Assembly: GCA_002494215.1 (NCBI GenBank)
Contig: DLBF01000197.1
Span: forward strand, 1-34,540
Length of the DNA: 34,540 bases
DNA from: Prevotellaceae bacterium UBA7028
Lineage (GTDB): Bacteria > Bacteroidota > Bacteroidia > Bacteroidales > Bacteroidaceae
Direction: 5' to 3'
The notes under the pieces are model-generated. The model did not search any database. It was not told where the DNA came from and saw only the letters and a program-made list of their open reading frames with translations. Below are positions 7,359-18,000 of this stretch, one piece after another (the first letter of the stretch is position 1; each line of letters opens with the position of its first letter). The position numbers and the translations under genes are program-made.

Positions 7359-9356
7359 TTACTGAGGGTCGAGAATTGTTTCTTCACCGGTCTCTTTGCT
7401 TCTCAGGATCACGCGGTCAATTAACAGGCCATACATGAATCCTTTCTTTACAGTAATGTTACCAGATCCCTTAACTGCGCCAACAATCTGCAGGGTGGGA
7501 TAGCTGAATCGCATGTTCTTATAAGTATAGGGGAACTCGAAGTCTTCGAATACTGTAATGGTATCAACCTTGGTTGCATCATATTCTATCGTCTTGGAAA
7601 CGCTGGAGAGTACATCGGGACTCTTGCCATTTTTGTTATGACGAACCTTGGCGGTGAAGGCCATTTTCATTGTGCTGGCGAGAGTTTTGATGTATTCGGG
7701 GTCTTCAAATGCCTCATCAACTTTCTCTGCATCAGAAATCATGGTGTACCAGTAGGGAACCATCACTACCTGAATGTCGTATTTTCCACTCATTACCTCG
7801 GCTGCATTGCCACGGGTAACGATGTCTGACGTAGTGTACTTATTCCCTCGCAACTTAATTTCAAACGTAGGGTTCGTTGTGGAATTACCATAAGGAGCCA
7901 TGTAATAGAAGTTGTTGTTGAAAACTTTTCCGTACTTGTTGGCAATGGAAGCATACTTCTCGTTGTTAAAGGGAATTGTTCTTGAGCTTGTTCCAATTTT
8001 GTGGTAGCTGGTACTCTTCGTCATGTAGAATGAACCAGCATTAACATCAACTTCAATGTCGGGATTATACAGCTCGCGGGGGAAGGCCCATGTGGTTGCC
8101 TCGTAACCGTAGCCATTACTCATTTTAACCAGATTGCCATTGAAGATGCTGGTCTTGTCCCATGTATCCGTGGTACGCAGGGTGTCGCCATAGGTGTTCA
8201 ACAGGAACTTGGCGTTAGCCCCCTTGCTTTCAATGAACTCATCAATCTTCCACAGTTGATTGCCGGTCTTCGGCTGTTGGTTGATATTAAATACCAGTGG
8301 AGTAGTGAGGTCCATGTTCATACTCATGTCGGCTATCGAGTCAAGCTTGTACTGCTCATTTTTTTCAGTGATGTAACGTGGAACAACCTTGGCGTTTTCG
8401 CTACTTTCTGTCTCGTCCTTATCTTCGTAACTCGCGGGATATTTGTAAAGATGTGCAATCTTCTGCTTAGCCTTTGTCCAGGCCTCATCAGTCGGCATCA
8501 CCATGACGAAGGCGGAGTCCTCATGATCTATGTGTGCACGGAAACATTCCAAGGGGATATCCCACTTTTCGGAACCACTGCTTGGCAGATACCTGTAGCT
8601 CTCGAACAACAGGTTCCTTGTAAAGTAAACACTATCAACGTACGAGGGGTTACCGTCCTTGTCGGGCAGACCCTCGATACTGGCACTCTGGCTGAATATA
8701 GTAGTATCTTTTGAAACTACATAGTCAGTCAGATATGGCACGGCAGAACTAAACTTCATATATTCGTAGAAGTTGTAGCGGAAGGGGGTTGTACCCTTGA
8801 TGGTATGCAATGTACCATTCATGGCAGGGATATTCTTCTGGCTGATGGCAATATTCTGAATGGTGCAGTTGGCCGTGTCAGACTTGTCAAAAACCAGGTT
8901 CTTACCATTAATCATCCTAATGGTATCTATGCTGCTGTCTGAGACGTTCTTACGCCAGAGGGCAATGTGGTTGCCCAGGAACTGCTGCTGCAGGTTGTAG
9001 CCGTCTGTCTCGCACATATCCAGCCATTTCTGGTATTCTGCATCGGGGAAATCGTCGTCCTCGGGAGCCCATACAGTAGCTACCTGGCCGCTATTCAAGA
9101 TGTCGGCATACGTCCAATCAGAGATTTTGTGCTTGTCGTCCTTCCAGAACTTGGCATTCTCGGCAATCGTTTTAAACTTTGTCAGTTTCTTATTCTCGCA
9201 GATGTGCTGCCAGAGTGTTTTGGTTGCATCAACAGCTTGCTTGTCATCACCTCCGTATGTTGGGTCGAAGTGATCATCGGTGCAACTGGGCACTGCCATA
9301 ATGACAGCTCCCAGGGCAATTGCTCCAATGTATTTGTTGAATTTATTGTTAGTCAT
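7359..9356 (-). CDS. Fasciclin (FAS1) domain surface lipoprotein with extra C-terminal module (second triad)
   Basis: A 665-residue lipoprotein; lipobox Cys at 25 followed by TDDHFD, an acidic start resembling the Bacteroidetes surface-export signal. FAS1 domain 1 spans about 45-192, with an H1-like VATVWAPEDDDF (92-103) and an H2-like MNGTLHTIKG (179-188). A more diverged FAS1 domain 2 spans about 193-428, with AFVMVMPTDEAW (282-293) and SNGYGYEATTWAF (413-425). Residues 430-665 form a beta-rich region I do not recognise. FAS1 domains mediate adhesion or ligand binding in many organisms. Here it occupies the slot ahead of a SusC/SusD pair, so a ligand-binding accessory role like SusE/SusF is plausible but inferred. 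It follows SusD of the first triad by 43 nt, the widest gap in the operon. Confidence 0.82.
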   Translation of the reverse strand: MTNNKFNKYIGAIALGAVIMAVPSCTDDHFDPTYGGDDKQAVDATKTLWQHICENKKLTKFKTIAENAKFWKDDKHKISDWTYADILNSGQVATVWAPEDDDFPDAEYQKWLDMCETDGYNLQQQFLGNHIALWRKNVSDSSIDTIRMINGKNLVFDKSDTANCTIQNIAISQKNIPAMNGTLHTIKGTTPFRYNFYEYMKFSSAVPYLTDYVVSKDTTIFSQSASIEGLPDKDGNPSYVDSVYFTRNLLFESYRYLPSSGSEKWDIPLECFRAHIDHEDSAFVMVMPTDEAWTKAKQKIAHLYKYPASYEDKDETESSENAKVVPRYITEKNEQYKLDSIADMSMNMDLTTPLVFNINQQPKTGNQLWKIDEFIESKGANAKFLLNTYGDTLRTTDTWDKTSIFNGNLVKMSNGYGYEATTWAFPRELYNPDIEVDVNAGSFYMTKSTSYHKIGTSSRTIPFNNEKYASIANKYGKVFNNNFYYMAPYGNSTTNPTFEIKLRGNKYTTSDIVTRGNAAEVMSGKYDIQVVMVPYWYTMISDAEKVDEAFEDPEYIKTLASTMKMAFTAKVRHNKNGKSPDVLSSVSKTIEYDATKVDTITVFEDFEFPYTYKNMRFSYPTLQIVGAVKGSGNITVKKGFMYGLLIDRVILRSKETGEETILDPQ

Positions 9357-9399
9357 ATTTGATATTTCTTTAAATTCCTGAAATCTATTTTATACAAAC

Positions 9400-11427
9400 T
9401 TACTGTTCATATCTTGACTTGTTCCATACAGGGTTCTGAAGGATTTTGCCGTTGCTGGCCTTTACCTCTTCGTAATAGATGGGACAATACAGACCCCAGC
9501 GGTTCTTGAATCTGTTATACAGGGTTCCACAGGATTGCTCGCCAACAGAATTCTTCATGAAGTAATATACCACGGCGGCCATACCTGTCTGGCCATTTCC
9601 AACGTATCCGGGTTCGCCCTTGGCAACGCCCTCTGGATTATCGCGCTCGTCGGCGGGATCCTTGTCGTTGTTGCTGTAGCGTTCTGCCATACGAACCAAG
9701 TCGAACCAACGCTTGCCTTCGCCCAAGAGTTCTATCTGACGCTGGTTCATAACGGTTGCAACCAGTTTGGGGATAGTGGGAAGGGAAATCTTGTTGTTCT
9801 TGGAACTGGGTGTTATATCTGCGGCTAATACGCTGAAGTTACCAGTCTTCTTGTTCTTGTTGGTGAAATTCTCATCGGGCCTCTCGTCGGTGTTGAAGTC
9901 GCAATAAGAACGACGGTTAATAGCATTTACAATTCTGGTAACCTCGTCATCGTTCTTCTTCGCACATGCCATAGCTTCTGCCTTCATCAGCATGACATCG
10001 GTAGTACGATAGATAATCCAGTTGTTATATGTGGTAGTTGTACCAAGCTTGACGTACTTGATTTTGCGTGATCCAGAGGTTCCTTCGAATTCCAGTGCGG
10101 GGTTCTGATATTTCAGACAATAATAGCCTGACTTAGCCTGAGTGTCGTCAATGTATGTCTGGCAGCCAATCCACACACGTGAGTCATACTTCAGGTTCTT
10201 GTCGTCGTTGTTGTGGGCATTTTTTATGGCATCCTCAGCCACCTTTAGTTGGGTGTTGTTGCGGTAACCATAGAGGCTGTTGACGATATTGTTTTCTAAG
10301 CCATCACTTGAGCTATACTGTATCTCCAGAATACTTTCTATACTGTTACCACCACCGTTACCGACAATAATGATATTTTCACTATTAGTATATCCTTTGT
10401 TAAAGATGGCATTTTGTGCCTCTAACTTGGGAGTGGAACTGCTTGCACCTTTGAAGTCGTTCTTAATGAGATCCACATTATCCAAACCGTAGGAAATAAT
10501 TTCGTTGGAAGAAATATAGGATCCCTGTGAGGTGAAATAATCCTGCACTTGCTGGTGATGTGCATCAAGTGCCTTCTGTGCCCATTTGGCAGCTATCATG
10601 TAGTCACCTTCTTCGCCTTCGTAGGTGTGGGGGACGGTATCGACAGTAATTGTGTTATCGATATTCTCGCGATAAGCAATTACAGTATCCTTCTTAATAC
10701 CGCGTCCCTGGTGCAGTGAACCACGCCACAGGTACATGTCGGCCAAGATAGAATAAATGGCAGCATTGGTAATCATACCTTTGGTGTCTCCGTTGTTAGC
10801 GAAACGGTTACGTGCCTGCCCAGCCACATCCTCGCAATCGATAATGAGGGAGTCCAAAATGTCTAACTGGTTGCTGAGAGGGAATGACTCAACTTCCTGG
10901 TCGCTGTTGATAACCTTCTTGCTATAAGGTACATCCTTGAAGGCTCGAATCAGATAGAAGTAATTGAGGGCACGGAGTGTTTTCATCTCAGCACGCATGT
11001 ACAACCACTCTGTTGTAGTGAACTGCTTGTCCTTCTTCAATACTTCAGGACCATGCTGCAACACCTTGTTGCAAAGGTTGATAGTGGTATAAACGCCTCC
11101 CCAGTCGAATTCATTCATACTGGAGTCGGGCATACCGTTCAGGATGTTACTATAGGTGTTATGGGTTGACTGCGCTTCGTCTGGGTTGTTCAGTGTATAA
11201 GAGTCTGAACGAAGGTCACCCCAAATAAACATTTTATCTACTGTACTTGCCATTTGCTTGTAGGCGCCATACTGAACGCCTCTCAGGTCGTTGGCATCCT
11301 CCCAAAAGTTTTCCTCAACAACACGGTCTGTTGGGTAGATTGTCAGGTAGTCTTCGCAAGATGTCAATCCTAATGCCAACAATCCGAACAGGCAAGCAGA
11401 TTTATATATATAATTTATCTTTTTCAT
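9400..11427 (-). CDS. SusD/RagB family outer-membrane lipoprotein (first triad)
   Basis: A 675-residue lipoprotein, lipobox LTSC with C24, then EDYLTIYPTDRVVEENFWED, a textbook SusD N-terminus. The helical TPR-like segments include AEMKTLRALNYFYLIRAF (about 147-164) and the C-terminal part carries MNQRQIELLGEGKRWFDLVR, the strongest SusD signature. It should sit on the surface as the lid of the SusC encoded 12 nt upstream. Length is close to the family's upper normal range. The protein differs strongly from the other SusD in this operon (length and termini), so the two triads are not a recent duplication. Confidence 0.95.
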   Translation of the reverse strand: MKKINYIYKSACLFGLLALGLTSCEDYLTIYPTDRVVEENFWEDANDLRGVQYGAYKQMASTVDKMFIWGDLRSDSYTLNNPDEAQSTHNTYSNILNGMPDSSMNEFDWGGVYTTINLCNKVLQHGPEVLKKDKQFTTTEWLYMRAEMKTLRALNYFYLIRAFKDVPYSKKVINSDQEVESFPLSNQLDILDSLIIDCEDVAGQARNRFANNGDTKGMITNAAIYSILADMYLWRGSLHQGRGIKKDTVIAYRENIDNTITVDTVPHTYEGEEGDYMIAAKWAQKALDAHHQQVQDYFTSQGSYISSNEIISYGLDNVDLIKNDFKGASSSTPKLEAQNAIFNKGYTNSENIIIVGNGGGNSIESILEIQYSSSDGLENNIVNSLYGYRNNTQLKVAEDAIKNAHNNDDKNLKYDSRVWIGCQTYIDDTQAKSGYYCLKYQNPALEFEGTSGSRKIKYVKLGTTTTYNNWIIYRTTDVMLMKAEAMACAKKNDDEVTRIVNAINRRSYCDFNTDERPDENFTNKNKKTGNFSVLAADITPSSKNNKISLPTIPKLVATVMNQRQIELLGEGKRWFDLVRMAERYSNNDKDPADERDNPEGVAKGEPGYVGNGQTGMAAVVYYFMKNSVGEQSCGTLYNRFKNRWGLYCPIYYEEVKASNGKILQNPVWNKSRYEQ

Positions 11428-11439
11428 CTGTATGTTTTT

Positions 11440-14400
11440 TTAGAATCCGATCATTAAGTTGCAAGTGAATGACTTCTTTGGTGGAGTCTTGCTCTCATCA
11501 ACTGCACATTCGAAACTTCCTGATGATACGTCAGGATCAACACCTGTGTATCTTGACCATACGAATGGATTGTTAATAGAGGCAGATACCTTCAGGCTCT
11601 TGATGCGGTACTTCTTTAGCTTCTGAGCATCAAAGTCATAGTTGAGCTGGATATATTGCATACGCAGATAGTTTCCTTCCTCGATGTAGCGGTCGCTCAT
11701 CAGTGAGTTGTAGCTACGATATCCTGTACCATAGTTGTTAAGAGCACGGGGGATAGTAGTTATATCACCATTCTTGCGCCAACGCCATGTTGTGGCATAG
11801 CTCTGGTTGTTGTTGTTGTACATGCTTTCGTATTCCATACGTGCCTTGTTGAAAATCATGTTGCCGATACGGAAATTGAAGCTAGTATTGATAGAGAACT
11901 TACCATAGTACAGCGTTATACCGAAACCACCATTGCACTTGGGGTTAGAGCTGCCGAGGTAAACCATATCGTAACGGTCGATCTGACCATCGTGGTTGAT
12001 ATCCTCGTAGATGGCATCACCACCCGAGAACTTCTTACGGTATGACTCGTTGTAGCAGTAATACATGGGCAGGGGCTCACCCTTAGCGTTGGTAAGCATA
12101 TTGCCATCTGCGTCGAATGCAATAGGACAGGTTGAGTTCTCACCACGTCTTGCAGCGGCTGCAGCAGTGTTGATAGCATAGTCTTTTGTCCATGAGTCGC
12201 TAGCTGCGTTATACTTGTAATGCCAACCGTCGCCATAAGCTCTGGCTTCCTCTACAGAGGTAGCATTGCGATATTTGGTCTTGCCATCCACATCCACATA
12301 GGGAACACTTTCGGCATAACCGTAGTCGTTCATAGACTTGGTGGTGTAACCGTTGTGCTCGTAGTCGTATCTGTAAACACCCAGATAATGCAGGCCATAG
12401 AAGGAACCCAAGGCGTTTCCTATCTGCACACGCTTGTTCCAGCTGAGGTTTCCGGGCTGATAGGTATCCTTGCCATTCAGGTTTTCCAGAATGAGGGGAT
12501 TCATCTCCTCTACCTCGTTGAAGTTCTGAGACAGGTTACCACGCAACTTCATAGAGAATTTGCCGACCTTGCAGAACTTGCCTGTGCTAACGTTTACTTC
12601 CCAACCTCTGTTACGCAAGGTTCCACCGTTTACCTTTGACAACGTACTGAAACCATTGGCACTGGAGATGCGGAGGTTCTTCATGATAAGGTCTGTTGTC
12701 TTGTTGTCGTAGATATCCAAGTCAACAGTAATCATACTCTTGAAGAGTTCCAGGTTGAAACCGTAGTCGATCTTCTGTACCTTCTCCCAACGCAGGTCGG
12801 TAAGAGAAAGATTCTCTGGTACGATTACCTGGTGACCGTTGTAGTAGCCGTTATTCTTGTACTTGTTGTACTGATCGCTACCGCTGTCACTGCCGTTACC
12901 TACAATACCCCAGCTACCGCGTACTGACAACAGTTCCAACCACTTCTTGCTCCACTGCATGAATTTCTCGTCGCTGATGTTCCATCGAGCACCAACAGAG
13001 GGGAATACGGCATATTTGTGACCAGAGCCGAAACCAGTACTACCATCGATACGCAAAGAGGCATCGAGATTGTACTTACTCTTGTAAGAATAGTGCGTAT
13101 TAAAGTAGAAGTGCTGGCTGCGCCATTCGCTGGTACCGGAGTTGACGTCGCGAAGCAATGCGATAACGGTGGGGTCGGTGATGCCGTCGGGCACGTTCCA
13201 CAGATTCATTGTCTGGTCGTTACCATTTCCTGTAACCAACTCGAAACGGGCCAATGCAGAGAATGTGTGGTCCTTGTTGGTGGGAGTGTAGAAGCGTAAA
13301 TCGTGACGTGTAGAGAACTGAAGTGACTTTTTCTCCTCGTTACCTACGTAGTTACGTTCGTTCGATGTAAGAGCTGCCTTGTTGTCACCACCCCAAATCC
13401 AAGGCATGGTTTTCAATTCGCTAGGGCAGTATCTGTCGTTACTGGTGTTGAATACCTGTAACTCGACATCGCCTACATAGTCCAATCTGATGTGATTGTC
13501 GTCCTTGCCAAGCAACTTGTACTCGATGCTGAACTGAGGCTTTAAGTTGTACTCCTTCATATTCCACCATGCCAGCATGGCACGAGCTACGGGGTTGCCG
13601 TTTACGAACATGTCGCGTAGATGATAGGAAGTATGATAACCGTCGTTAAGATATCCACTGGTTCCAGTTTTTGAATAAGTGGCAGCCAAGGGCAGCATAT
13701 TGAAATAGTTGCCTGTAAGGTTACCGTTGGAGTCGTACTCCCATACGCTCATGTTAGGCATGGCCTTATATGCACGGTCCATGATACGGTCGTTCTGGAA
13801 CTCGTAGTTCTTGTGGTTGGTATAGAAACCCAAGTCGATGGTTGAGCTGAACTTGATTCGGTCACTGACTTGGTAGTCCAGAGCGGTATTGCTGGTGAAA
13901 CGATCCATCTTCTGACCAATAACCATACCGGTGCTCTTGTCGTAGTTGGCACTGATACGGAATGTAGCTTTTTCACCACCGCCGGAGAGGTTAACAGAGA
14001 ATCTGTGCTCCTGACCGAACTGCTTCACTTCCTTCACCCAGTCGGTGTTCTTGTTGTAGTTGTAGTAGATGTTGGGATGTGAGCGGTCGTAATCCAATTC
14101 GAACAGTCCCTTCTCGCTGGTAGGTTGCTGCTGAGGATTGTAGTAAGACTCCTTCATATACATGGTATAGCCGTCACCGTCCAGCATGTTGTAACCCTGA
14201 GGCTGCCATGTGCCAGTGAAGTTATATCTGAAGTTTACACGGGTAGGACCTCTCTTACCACGCTTTGTCTTGATTTCGATAACACCGGCAGCACCCTTCA
14301 TACCCCACTTGGCTGTAGAGGCACCGTCCTTCAATACAACGATACTCTCAATATCCTCGGGGTTTACACTCAGTAGGGTAGAGAACTGCTCTTCGTTGTC

Positions 14401-15036
14401 GTAGTTCTCGAAACTCTCGTTCTTGTACTCGTCGGGAATTTCGAAGATGTGGTCGTTCAATACAATCAGAGGCTGTTTGTTACCGTTGATGGTGGTAATA
14501 CCACGCAAACGCATGGTAGTACCGGCTCCAAGGTTACCTGAGTTGGGAACAATGTCGAGACCTGCAATCTGACCCTGTAGGGCCTGGTCAACAGACTCGA
14601 AGGCAAGACCTTCCACATCCTTCATGTCGAATTTCTGGACTGCAGCGGAATACTCGCGTTGAGGAATTTCCAAACCTGTTGTAGGAGCAGGCTTCTTTGC
14701 TGTTTTCTCGACAACATTCAAGATCTTGGTATTTTCTACCAATTTTACCTTCCAAGTAGTCTTGGTACCCACCTTCTCAATTTTGGGCTGGTATCCGGAA
14801 TAACTAATCTTAAGGGTATTGTTGGGGTCCTTGACATTCATGGTAAAGTTACCGTTCATGTCAGTAACGGTATGACTAACCGGACGATTATTCTTATCAT
14901 ACTCTACGACATTGGCACCGATGATGACATCAAAATCATCGGATACCGTACCGGAGATACGATGTTGCTGTGCGCTTGCGGGCAATGCCATCAAAGCTAT
15001 CACCCATAGCATTATTAGCTTTATTATCTTATTCAT
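11440..15036 (-). CDS. SusC/RagA family TonB-dependent outer-membrane transporter (first triad)
   Basis: An 1198-residue transporter. Signal peptide with probable cleavage after PASA (residue 22); carboxypeptidase-regulatory-like domain about 25-112 (ISGTVSDDFDVIIGANVVEY); plug about 130-265, with ALQGQIAGLDIVPNSGNLGA, LRGITTINGNKQPLIVLND and AGVIEIKTKRG; then a 22-strand-type barrel to the C-terminal NLMIGF. These are the standard SusC landmarks, more canonical than in the second SusC. It lies 12 nt after the four-domain FAS1 gene and 12 nt before its SusD. It should take up an oligomer or other ligand using the TonB/ExbBD system, which is not encoded here. Ligand unknown; no carbohydrate-active enzyme is nearby to suggest one. 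Confidence 0.95.
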   Translation of the reverse strand: MNKIIKLIMLWVIALMALPASAQQHRISGTVSDDFDVIIGANVVEYDKNNRPVSHTVTDMNGNFTMNVKDPNNTLKISYSGYQPKIEKVGTKTTWKVKLVENTKILNVVEKTAKKPAPTTGLEIPQREYSAAVQKFDMKDVEGLAFESVDQALQGQIAGLDIVPNSGNLGAGTTMRLRGITTINGNKQPLIVLNDHIFEIPDEYKNESFENYDNEEQFSTLLSVNPEDIESIVVLKDGASTAKWGMKGAAGVIEIKTKRGKRGPTRVNFRYNFTGTWQPQGYNMLDGDGYTMYMKESYYNPQQQPTSEKGLFELDYDRSHPNIYYNYNKNTDWVKEVKQFGQEHRFSVNLSGGGEKATFRISANYDKSTGMVIGQKMDRFTSNTALDYQVSDRIKFSSTIDLGFYTNHKNYEFQNDRIMDRAYKAMPNMSVWEYDSNGNLTGNYFNMLPLAATYSKTGTSGYLNDGYHTSYHLRDMFVNGNPVARAMLAWWNMKEYNLKPQFSIEYKLLGKDDNHIRLDYVGDVELQVFNTSNDRYCPSELKTMPWIWGGDNKAALTSNERNYVGNEEKKSLQFSTRHDLRFYTPTNKDHTFSALARFELVTGNGNDQTMNLWNVPDGITDPTVIALLRDVNSGTSEWRSQHFYFNTHYSYKSKYNLDASLRIDGSTGFGSGHKYAVFPSVGARWNISDEKFMQWSKKWLELLSVRGSWGIVGNGSDSGSDQYNKYKNNGYYNGHQVIVPENLSLTDLRWEKVQKIDYGFNLELFKSMITVDLDIYDNKTTDLIMKNLRISSANGFSTLSKVNGGTLRNRGWEVNVSTGKFCKVGKFSMKLRGNLSQNFNEVEEMNPLILENLNGKDTYQPGNLSWNKRVQIGNALGSFYGLHYLGVYRYDYEHNGYTTKSMNDYGYAESVPYVDVDGKTKYRNATSVEEARAYGDGWHYKYNAASDSWTKDYAINTAAAAARRGENSTCPIAFDADGNMLTNAKGEPLPMYYCYNESYRKKFSGGDAIYEDINHDGQIDRYDMVYLGSSNPKCNGGFGITLYYGKFSINTSFNFRIGNMIFNKARMEYESMYNNNNQSYATTWRWRKNGDITTIPRALNNYGTGYRSYNSLMSDRYIEEGNYLRMQYIQLNYDFDAQKLKKYRIKSLKVSASINNPFVWSRYTGVDPDVSSGSFECAVDESKTPPKKSFTCNLMIGF

Positions 15037-15048
15037 AGTGGGAGTAAA

Positions 15049-18000
15049 TTATTCGTTTGCTTTGATTGCGTACCTCTTTAGATACTTCTTGGCATTTGCA
15101 GTTGTGCTCCATGCGCTGTCGTGACGGCCACCCACCAATGCGGTGTGGTTAAGTACGCCGTCAATCTGATGGATTACAGCAGCACTTGATGCATCAAGAA
15201 CGATGTTCTTCATACTAATGTTACGGGGAGCCGTGGCTTGACTTGAACCTTTCTTACTACATGAAATGTCACGTGCAAGAATGTTGTTCATTTCCTTAAC
15301 GGTAGGAATCTTGTTGTTGTGATCCTTTTTATAAGTAACGTCGTCGCACACGCGCAAGATGGTCTCGTCACCCTGCTTGATACGGTCAACGTGAATCTTA
15401 CAGAACAAGCCTGTCTCGTGGTCGTAACTTGAAGTTACCATTTCTCCGTTAGCATCGCTAAGTTCTGACTTGTCTGCAAAAACAGAGTTGTCTGCAAAGT
15501 GGTAACGAATGAAGTTGGTAAGATAAGTAATCTTGGCAGCAATACGGACACTGTCCTCGTATGTCTCCAATTCGTTGGTGTAGGTATATTCACCTGTTTC
15601 AGAATCCTTCAGCCATTCTCCAGTCTCGGGATTCACTTCATGCTTACAATGTGAATGATAGTCGTCGTAAATATTTTCCCATGTGGGCAGACCGTTTGCA
15701 ATGGCTTCTTTGATAGCCTCGTTTGTGGGAACGAAGATAGTGTAACGATAGTTGTTGAAGAACTGGATGTTGTAGTCAAGACCGCCATCCTCGAAGAATA
15801 CATAGAATTTCTTCTTTGCAGCCTTCTGCTCAGCGGTGCTCAAAGTTGCGGGAACCAAACCGCATCCCATGATTTCCGTGTCATATGAGTTTGCTGCACA
15901 GAGATCGTAGAAGGCACTGTAGGGATTTGCTGCCCAATTTGCTTCGGTAAAAGGCTCCGTCATCAGTTTGGGATTGGACTCCTTCATGTCGTTTGTTAGG
16001 ATACTCCAAACGCTTCGGTATGTGGGAACCAATGGGGAATCCATTACGTATGTGCCACCATTCTTCAGGTTGGGGAAGGGAGATGTAACGATACATGAGG
16101 TAATACCCTTGTCTTTGCCGTTACCGGTAATGCCCTGACGCTCGTTTTCGAGCTGGAAGCCACCCTTGGCAGCAATAATCTCGTTATTCTCGTTGCGTAC
16201 GACCTTAATGGCGTTACCATTCTTAGAAAGGAAATATTCGTCTTCTCCGTCGATGGGGTTAGTTCCATCGTGTACAATGGTATGACTCTCCAGAATATCC
16301 TTCAAACGGTTGGTGATATCTGTTGGCTCGATATCATTAGTCATGAGCCTACCGCCAACACTTCCGATAGTTTCTCCTTCTTTTTCAGGAACTTGTACTG
16401 GGTAGGGGGGGAAGTACTTATAGCAGTTGGCTTTGACCTTAACTTTTTCTTTTTGGTCGTAGTACATATTAAGGACACGTGGATTCTTACTCTTCATACT
16501 GGTGGGGTCGTAGTAATAGGCAAGACCTGCGTCGCTGGGCATGAAGAATGTGAATCGGCTCTGCATAGCCTTCAGGTATGCATAGTAGTTCAGACCCATA
16601 TTTTCTTGGTCGTAGATGGCCCAGCTCATACACTTGTTGGTAGTACTGATGAAGGCGGGAGCAGTAACTGAGGTAAAGTCGGCAGGACCATATACCTGAT
16701 TCATAATATATACCGCACCATTGCTTGCCATCAAACAGGTGTCAATCTTTTCTATATCCTCGGGATAGAACAACTGTTCCAGAGCATCGTCCTTCTGCTT
16801 CGTCATCTTGCTGGGTACTGAACCCACGAATGAACGTAACATAATTATATTAATAAGCTTCTGCAGGGTTGTCAGGGGGATGCAGTCGATCTGCTTGTAC
16901 AACTCTTCGTAAGTTGTTGGAGTGGTGCGAGGAATTGCGTACTGTGTACCCTCACGTTCGTAGTATGTCTGAATCAACTGTCTACCACCGGCGTTGATGA
17001 AGTAGTCCCAAAGTGTGGAATCGCTGGGGACGAACATGGCTGCCATGTCTTTCTCGCGGTTCTCGGGGTGTGACTTGTCTTCGTAGTACTCGTTCCATGC
17101 GGGGTCGTACTTCAGACTGACCTCTCCAGCACCTGCGTAGTCCTTCAGCGAATCGGGCATCACTTCTGGTAAATATCGGAAGGGATAATAGGTCCTATAT
17201 GTTCCTCCTCTGTCGCCAGGTTCAGAGTTCAAAGCTCTACCTCCTGCACTCATGTCAGAGAAGTAACGCTTGGTAAAGATAGAGTCTGTGAACTCGGGGT
17301 GCAATACCTTATAGTCCGTGGTAATACGGTGATTGTAGAAGGGAGCGCAGTAACGGTCCAGCATGTGGCTGAAGATATTGGTGCGTCCGTTGGTACGAAT
17401 CACCTCAGCCATACTTGCCAAGGGGCAAAGAGGCTTCTCTGTCATGTTTACGTATCCATTCTGGCAGACAATGTCAGTACTGTCGAGGTGGGCATCGTAA
17501 ATATGTACGTCGCTGGTGATACGCTCACGACCCATGAACTTGGGGAAGTCGAAATCACTGTTGATGTTGTTTCTGGACATGTGCTCCTGGGTGAAGTGGA
17601 GCATCATGGTAAGGCTGGAGTCTGTTACCAGATAGATACCATTACCACCGTTCTCCTTGCGGAAACGCTGCCAGTAATCTTTGTCAACGGGGTTGTAGTT
17701 GGTAGGCAGGTCTTCTGACTTGATGTATGTGATGGTGTCAGTTGCTGCTACATCGGTAAATCGGCGCATGTACTCACCGCGGGTTGGTGGGTTTTCACCA
17801 CTGGCCTCACTACTTGCCAGGTTTTCCATAACGATGGCGTTGTTGAGCATACTGGTGTGGATCAACAGCTTCTTCTGTGCTACACTCAGATTCTCGTAAG
17901 AAGTGGCATAATGCCAGGGGTTACTTTCGGGCAGCTGCTCATTTCTCTTGAAGAATGCTTCCCATGCTGCATCGTTTGCTACGAAGACGGTCTTTGAGCC

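Noticed and set aside
9395..9402. Internal promoter for the second FAS1 triad (TAAGTTTG on the minus strand)
   Set aside because: The -7 box fits but overlaps the SusD stop codon and has no TTTG at the right distance; kept only as a possibility for start-site mapping.
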